From NCBI RefSeq assembly GCF_001316245.1, contig NZ_BBDM01000007.1, forward strand, positions 61,043-125,042: a stretch of 64,000 nucleotides of DNA, given 5' to 3'. Numbering within the stretch: position 1 is the first letter of the stretch; every line of letters begins with the position of its first letter. Shown piece after piece: positions 60,086 to 64,000 of the stretch. Below the pieces are notes generated by a model. The model made no database searches. It saw nothing but the letters and a program-made list of their open reading frames with translations, and was not told the DNA's origin. This stretch comes from Vulcanisaeta sp. JCM 14467 (lineage in GTDB: Archaea > Thermoproteota > Thermoprotei > Thermoproteales > Thermocladiaceae). Made by a program: the position numbers and the translations under genes.

Positions 60086-60691
60086 ATGGGCCTGAGCCAG
60101 GAGGAGAAGGAGAGGTTCCTAAAGGCTCTTGAGGAGGATTGGGAGTTCAGGAACGCTGTAATGGGGTTACTCGGCATTCAGGAGTTGCTCAAGGGCCAGG
60201 CTGAGATACTCAAGGTGTTGACAGAGTTGTTGAATGGCCAGAGGGAGCTTAGGGATAGGGTGGGCAAGCTTGAGGAGGGTATGAGCAGGCTTGAGAGGAG
60301 GGTTGATAGGATTGATAGGACTCTGAATAGGGTTACTGCCGCCCTTGAGGATGAGGCGAATGACGTTGTTACCTACTACCTGAGGCAGCGTGGCATTAAC
60401 ATTGAGACGGGTTCGGTACGCCTTAACTCGGTTTATGAGTTCGATATTTATGGGACTAATGGTCAATTGACCATTGTTGGGGAGGCAAAGACTAGGGTGA
60501 GTAAGAGGATGGTTGAGCGGGTAGTGGCTAGGGTTAGGAATGCCGTGAGCGCATTCCCGAGCAAATTCCCAGGAAGGGTCATTACCGTGATCTACAGCGT
60601 GAAGGCAGACCCAGAGGCGGTTGAGGAGGCTAGGAGGCAAGGCATATGGCTACTCGAGTCGGTGAAAGAAAGAACATCATTCCCAGGATGA
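60086..60691 (+). CDS. Coiled-coil PD-(D/E)XK nuclease-like protein, copy 1
   Basis: 201 aa, of the type common in hyperthermophilic archaea (DUF3782-like). A helical region EEKERFLKALEEDWEFRNAV and a heptad coiled coil (LEEGMSRLERRVDRIDRTLN) are followed by a restriction-endonuclease-like fold: YEFDIYGTNGQLTIVGEAKT, with Asp and the GEAK motif in ExK spacing, and RVVARVRNAVSAFPSKFPGR then VITVIYSVKADPEAVEEARR. It ends TSFPG. ATG 60086 is leaderless. Probably DNA-binding or a nuclease; substrate unknown. Tandem with a paralogue. Confidence 0.72.
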   Translation: MGLSQEEKERFLKALEEDWEFRNAVMGLLGIQELLKGQAEILKVLTELLNGQRELRDRVGKLEEGMSRLERRVDRIDRTLNRVTAALEDEANDVVTYYLRQRGINIETGSVRLNSVYEFDIYGTNGQLTIVGEAKTRVSKRMVERVVARVRNAVSAFPSKFPGRVITVIYSVKADPEAVEEARRQGIWLLESVKERTSFPG

Positions 60692-60758
60692 AACCACTGA
60701 GCACTGCCCGGGGCCAAGGCCCTAATCCTTATTAGCCACATTATTGGCAAAAGCCCTA

Positions 60759-61343
60759 ATGGAGACGCTAACGCCGGAGGAGAAGGAGAGACTTCTAAGG
60801 ACGCTTGAGGTGGATAGGCAATTCAGGGACGCGGTACTTGGGGCACTGGGCTACGAGACCATTGTGGATGCACTGAGGGAGTTGACCAGGGAGGTTAGGA
60901 GACTAAGGCGTGCCATGGAGGGGCATTGCCTGAGGGACATGGAGTGGGAGAAGAGGGAGGAGGAGTTTAGGAAGTTGCTTGAGAAGATTGGGCCGACGCT
61001 TGAGGAGGAGGCTAATGACATGGTCCAGTACCACCTCAAGCAGAAAGGCATTATCATGATGACAATGCCAGTGGAATTCCCACAAGGCTGGGTTGACATC
61101 TACGGCACCAACATGCAGTACACTGTGGTTGGCTACACAGAGGCCAAGGTAAGCAAGGAGTTCATTGCCAGGGCTAGTGAGAAGTTGGGCATCATCATTA
61201 GTAAGAATAGGGACAAATTCCCCGGCAAGGTGATTAGGGTAGTCTATTGCATAAGGGCCCTACCCAGTGCTGCCGAGAGGGCTGGGGAGTTGGGTATTTG
61301 GTTGCTTGAGGAGGAGAGGGAGTTGACGCCGTTCCCTGGGTAA
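60759..61343 (+). CDS. Coiled-coil PD-(D/E)XK nuclease-like protein, copy 2
   Basis: 194 aa paralogue of the preceding gene, 67 bp downstream: PEEKERLLRTLEVDRQFRDA, coiled coil, EEEANDMVQYHLKQKGIIMM, WVDIYGTNMQYTVVGYTEAK, NRDKFPGKVIRVVYCIRALP and the same ending TPFPG. Where copy 1 has VGEAKTRVSK this one has VGYTEAKVSK, so the aligned ExK position is shifted by two residues. A TATA-like aatccttattag about 28 nt before ATG 60759 supports that start over TTG 60744, so it has its own promoter. Confidence 0.7.
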   Translation: METLTPEEKERLLRTLEVDRQFRDAVLGALGYETIVDALRELTREVRRLRRAMEGHCLRDMEWEKREEEFRKLLEKIGPTLEEEANDMVQYHLKQKGIIMMTMPVEFPQGWVDIYGTNMQYTVVGYTEAKVSKEFIARASEKLGIIISKNRDKFPGKVIRVVYCIRALPSAAERAGELGIWLLEEERELTPFPG

Positions 61344-61605
61344 TACCATGCCTATCACTATTTTGCCCAGGGGATTTATTGAGATAACGCTGGTCCGGTA
61401 GGTAGGCTTTATCCTCGTCAAAGAAGTAAACCCTGAGTCTCCTCGCTGGTAAGGTCATAATCCGTCTCACTGCCTCTATGGCATTATCCACGCTGGACAT
61501 TAAGTTAAGGACAAGGCCCTGGTAACTAGCCCACGCCAGTGGGCCACTGCAGCCTCACTTCTACTATGGCAGCCCTGTAACGTTACACAAACCGGCTAAG
61601 CACTT

Positions 61606-61959
61606 TTATTCATCCTCACTCCCAGCCAGCGTTTTCCCTATTGCCCAGGACACGGCGAAGATAATTGGATAAAAGAGCGCAATGAGCGGTACCATGGGGG
61701 GCGAGATAATGAGTGCAATAAGTGGGGAAGACATACCAATAAAAGCCACAAGTACTCCCAACCACCACCATTTTCCATTCCTTCTTTCTTCACCATGATT
61801 GTGTGTCATAGTCTCATCTGGCTCATTATCGTCTAATTCATAATCCCTATACATTGCCGTGGTCATGAGGTAATCAGTAGCCTCCTGCCTAGCATTGTTG
61901 AGGATATCCATTTCAAGGTCATGTATATAGTCCAGCATGTCCTCCCTATCCCAAGACAT
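61606..61959 (-). CDS. Small two-helix membrane protein
   Basis: 117 aa. Acidic N-terminal half (REDMLDYIHDLEMDILNNAR, YRDYELDDNEPDETMTHNHG) and two hydrophobic segments (WWWLGVLVAFIGMSSPLIAL and VPLIALFYPIIFAVSWAIG), ending AGSEDE. Not recognised. TATA-like minus-strand GTTTATAAG about 26 nt before ATG 61959, so a leaderless gene. Confidence 0.55.
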   Translation of the reverse strand: MSWDREDMLDYIHDLEMDILNNARQEATDYLMTTAMYRDYELDDNEPDETMTHNHGEERRNGKWWWLGVLVAFIGMSSPLIALIISPPMVPLIALFYPIIFAVSWAIGKTLAGSEDE

Positions 61960-62235
61960 ACTGATAAATTATCACCTGGAGACTTATAAACCTATTAACC
62001 CACGATAGCCTGCTAACCTGCCCACATGATAGCCAGTATTGTAGGGCTAGTGTTGAGGCTAGTCCTCACCTAACATAGTAAGGGAGTTGGTAGCGTCTTT
62101 GAATTTATGGGAGCAGGCTAATTAATAGGGGCATTCACACGAAGTAATTAGGCACAGGATTACGAGTCGCCAGCGATGGGTGAATGAGTTGAGAAGGCCC
62201 GGCGGTGCTGGGTATTAGATCGGCTTAATTTCGTA
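61960..62235. other. Spacer without recognisable genes
   Basis: Apart from the promoter of the membrane protein gene I see no open frame longer than a few tens of codons and no repeat or RNA signature. Confidence 0.4.
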
Positions 62236-62580
62236 TTAGTCGCCCTTATCGTCACCGCCCTTGTACACTATCTTAACGCTCTCATTAATCATGACTGGGC
62301 TCCCCGGCAACTTATCAACTCAATTAGCAACGTACCTAACGTACCTACCTAGTCTACGCCTCGGTACGGCGAGCACGAGGTGCATGCTGCCCAGGTGGAA
62401 GCCACCGGTGATTAGATTGCCGATTACTCTCTCAGCAAGGTCGTTAGCCTCGGTCCTTACTAAATCTCAACCCATTAATTGGTACTGGGTCGTATATTTA
62501 AAATACGACCAGCTCTTCACGGCTGTCGTTAATCACGAAACGCACCCTAACCAACCCATACCTGCACACCATGACTAATC
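62236..62580 (-). pseudogene. Degenerate protein gene of unknown family
   Basis: The minus strand reads EANDLAERVIGNLITGGFHL, GSMHLVLAVPRRRLGRYVRY then a TGA stop, VDKLPGSPVMINESVKIVYK and GGDDKGD to a stop at 62236; a further piece upstream reads YGLVRVRFVINDSREELVVF before another stop. Real protein composition but at least two internal stops or shifts, so probably a decayed gene. No family recognised. Confidence 0.45.
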
Positions 62581-62797
62581 ATCCATGTCGCAAAGAACTT
62601 CCTAAACTCATAAAGTCCAAACCCTTATCAAGAACCTGCTCAGCAGCATCCTTAATCACTCTCTTTAATCGATTAGTCAAAGTGCAAGAACCTCTGGTGA
62701 TTGGATCATTAATGTACATTTACGAATCTTATGGAAAGGATAACTAACGAGCGTAGGAACGGTCACGGTTATAGTCATTTAGGGATTGATTGTGTTT

Positions 62798-62873
<76 letters not shown>

Positions 62874-62944
62874 AGTCAAGTTTTTTTATCACCGCCTTTT
62901 AAGGTTTAAGCTTAACTTTTTAATTAGGGTTTACCCTTTATACC

Positions 62945-63289
62945 GTGTCTTCGATTGCTGATGTTAGGCTTGGTGATTATCATGGTGAGTGGGTCATGGA
63001 TGGCGGCACTGTTAGGTATGTTGAGCACATCGGTGGTGATGTTATTGAGGCTGAGCTTGAGGGCTGTGGTGAGGATTACACGGACTGTGTCATTGAGGAT
63101 GTCGTTAAGAGGCTTGGTGATGAGCTTAAGCTTCCCCGGTCAGTCCTCGGTTCGATAAAGGCTAGGCTTAAGGTTCTTGGCTTTCCATTGGTGATTACGC
63201 TGCGTGAGGAGGTTAATGCCTCGATTGTTGAGTTTAGGGGCAGGAATGGTAGTGCCCAGTTAATTATTCGTTATCAACTCATTTCCTGA
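62945..63289 (+). CDS. Small protein of unknown function
   Basis: 114 aa. It reads GDYHGEWVMDGGTVRYVEHI, GDVIEAELEGCGEDYTDCVI, RLGDELKLPRSVLGSIKARL and SIVEFRGRNGSAQLIIRYQL. Acidic, one domain, two Cys about eight residues apart. No family that I recognise. The GTG start lies about 26 nt after a tttttaatta element. Divergent from tRNA-Lys, convergent with the MFS gene, overlapping by 11 bp. Confidence 0.5.
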   Translation: MSSIADVRLGDYHGEWVMDGGTVRYVEHIGGDVIEAELEGCGEDYTDCVIEDVVKRLGDELKLPRSVLGSIKARLKVLGFPLVITLREEVNASIVEFRGRNGSAQLIIRYQLIS

Positions 63290-64000
63290 GGATTGCCCTG
63301 AATATTGCGTAGAGAATGAACGCTACTACAAAGATCACCAAGGCCAGCAGCGCTATCCCGCCCAGCCCCATTCTCACGTATGAGTAGCTGCCAAGGATGC
63401 TGCCAAGCCCCATGCCGAGGCCGAGCACCAGGCTGTATAGGCCCATTGCGGAGCCCCTCATGCTTATTAACGCTTCGTCACCCGTTAACGCCAGTATTGA
63501 TGGCACCACGCTGAAGCCATGAATATGAAGGGTGCTGAGACTGCGACGGCTATTATTGTTTATACCCATTAGGAGTAGTACCGTTAGTATTACGAGACCA
63601 ATACTAACACCCGCAACGCCGACGCTCATCGTCCTTAACCTACCAAGTCTGTCGGATACGTAGCCGAAGAATACCGAGCCGAGGCCAATAACTAATGTTG
63701 CGCCAAGGAATAGGGCACCCACGTGTATTGGCAATACACCCTTAATACTACCTATGGCCCTGCCCGAGTATATGGCGGCGCCCAGTATCATCGTTATTGA
63801 GAACCAAATTGGCAGTGTAGGTATTGCCTTCCTCGAAACACCCCTAAGCGGGTTTAGGTACACGGCGCCTACGGTTGGTCTCGTCTCAATCATGTACCTG
63901 AGAACGAAGGCGTAGAGTATGGCAAGTAACACCAGTAGTACTATGAATGCGGTAGGTCCTCTCATTACCTGGTATAGTATTGAGCCGATTAGGTAGCCCA
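63279..64000 (-). CDS. MFS transporter, 5' part outside the window, frameshifted
   Basis: About 240 residues of the second half of a major facilitator transporter. Hydrophobic helices IWFSITMILGAAIYSGRAIG, LFLGATLVIGLGSVFFGYVS followed by DRLGRLRTMSVGVAGVS, the repeated MFS loop G..SDRLGRR, and GLYSLVLGLGMGLGSILGSY. A break near 63530 (INNNSRRS) suggests another frameshift. The gene continues past position 64000. Substrate unknown. Confidence 0.72.
   Translation of the reverse strand, partial: GYLIGSILYQVMRGPTAFIVLLVLLAILYAFVLRYMIETRPTVGAVYLNPLRGVSRKAIPTLPIWFSITMILGAAIYSGRAIGSIKGVLPIHVGALFLGATLVIGLGSVFFGYVSDRLGRLRTMSVGVAGVSIGLVILTVLLLMGINNNSRRSLSTLHIHGFSVVPSILALTGDEALISMRGSAMGLYSLVLGLGMGLGSILGSYSYVRMGLGGIALLALVIFVVAFILYAIFRAILRK

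Noticed and set aside
61234..61500. An 88-codon minus-strand frame.
   Set aside because: Half of it lies antisense to the second PD-(D/E)XK paralogue, and its C-terminal part is low-complexity Pro/Gln; no promoter or homologous motif.
62261..62578. A 105-codon plus-strand frame.
   Set aside because: It is antisense to the degenerate minus-strand gene, and its composition is that of a shadow frame.

Overview
The window looks like a chromosomal segment of a hyperthermophilic crenarchaeon of the Thermoproteales, probably the Vulcanisaeta/Caldivirga lineage. The basis is a LysW-dependent lysine/arginine pathway, archaeal EF-1alpha, S10, aIF2-gamma, L34e, S2 and LeuRS genes, a PaREP1-family gene, and a very short RNase P RNA that lacks most of the specificity domain, a form described in Pyrobaculum, Caldivirga and Vulcanisaeta. 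Most genes have a TATA-like box about 24-30 nt upstream of the start codon and no Shine-Dalgarno sequence, so leaderless mRNAs dominate. Genus assignment is inference.

About 40 single-base frameshifts interrupt otherwise well conserved genes, many in short homopolymers. A tRNA-Lys also appears to lack one base in a C run. I treat most breaks as sequence errors and give merged gene coordinates; a few (metE remnant, 62.2-62.6 kb, 59.7-60.1 kb) look truly degenerate.

Layout. 0-18 kb: amino-acid biosynthesis. lysJ, a homocitrate-synthase-like gene, lysK, lysX, lysW, lysZ and an aminotransferase form the LysW-carrier system (lysW, 58 aa, was found by direct reading). carA-carB, argH and argG complete citrulline-to-arginine chemistry. 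Between argH and argG sits a 4.6-kb accessory island (12.05-16.6 kb): a TnpB gene with an overlapping upstream 50-aa gene, a metE remnant, a PaREP1 gene, a PLD-like membrane protein, an unknown gene, and a 58-bp inverted repeat bracketing about 1.9 kb.

18-22.3 kb: paired M16 peptidases, a C/D-box sRNA, S10 and EF-1alpha. 22.4-29.7 kb: a molybdenum-hydroxylase neighbourhood (CoxG-like, MFS transporter, VKOR-like, MoaB, XdhC, and small, medium and large hydroxylase subunits). 29.8-41.6 kb: leuS, CBS-domain protein, an orphan Cas4-like nuclease, pyruvate kinase, two membrane genes, RNase P RNA, aIF2-gamma with a PIN gene, and an ammonium transporter. 41.8-51.7 kb: glutamine synthetase, thioredoxin, TatD-like hydrolase, Trm10, L34e-cmk, MEMO, S2, enolase, a HAD phosphatase. 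51.7-58.8 kb: Hsp20-like, Nnr metabolite repair, membrane and surface proteins, PEP carboxykinase, DEAD-box helicase. 58.9-64 kb: a second accessory stretch with a HEPN-MNT pair, two tandem coiled-coil PD-(D/E)XK paralogues, remnants, tRNA-Lys and a truncated MFS gene.

No CRISPR array, rRNA or replication origin was recognised.
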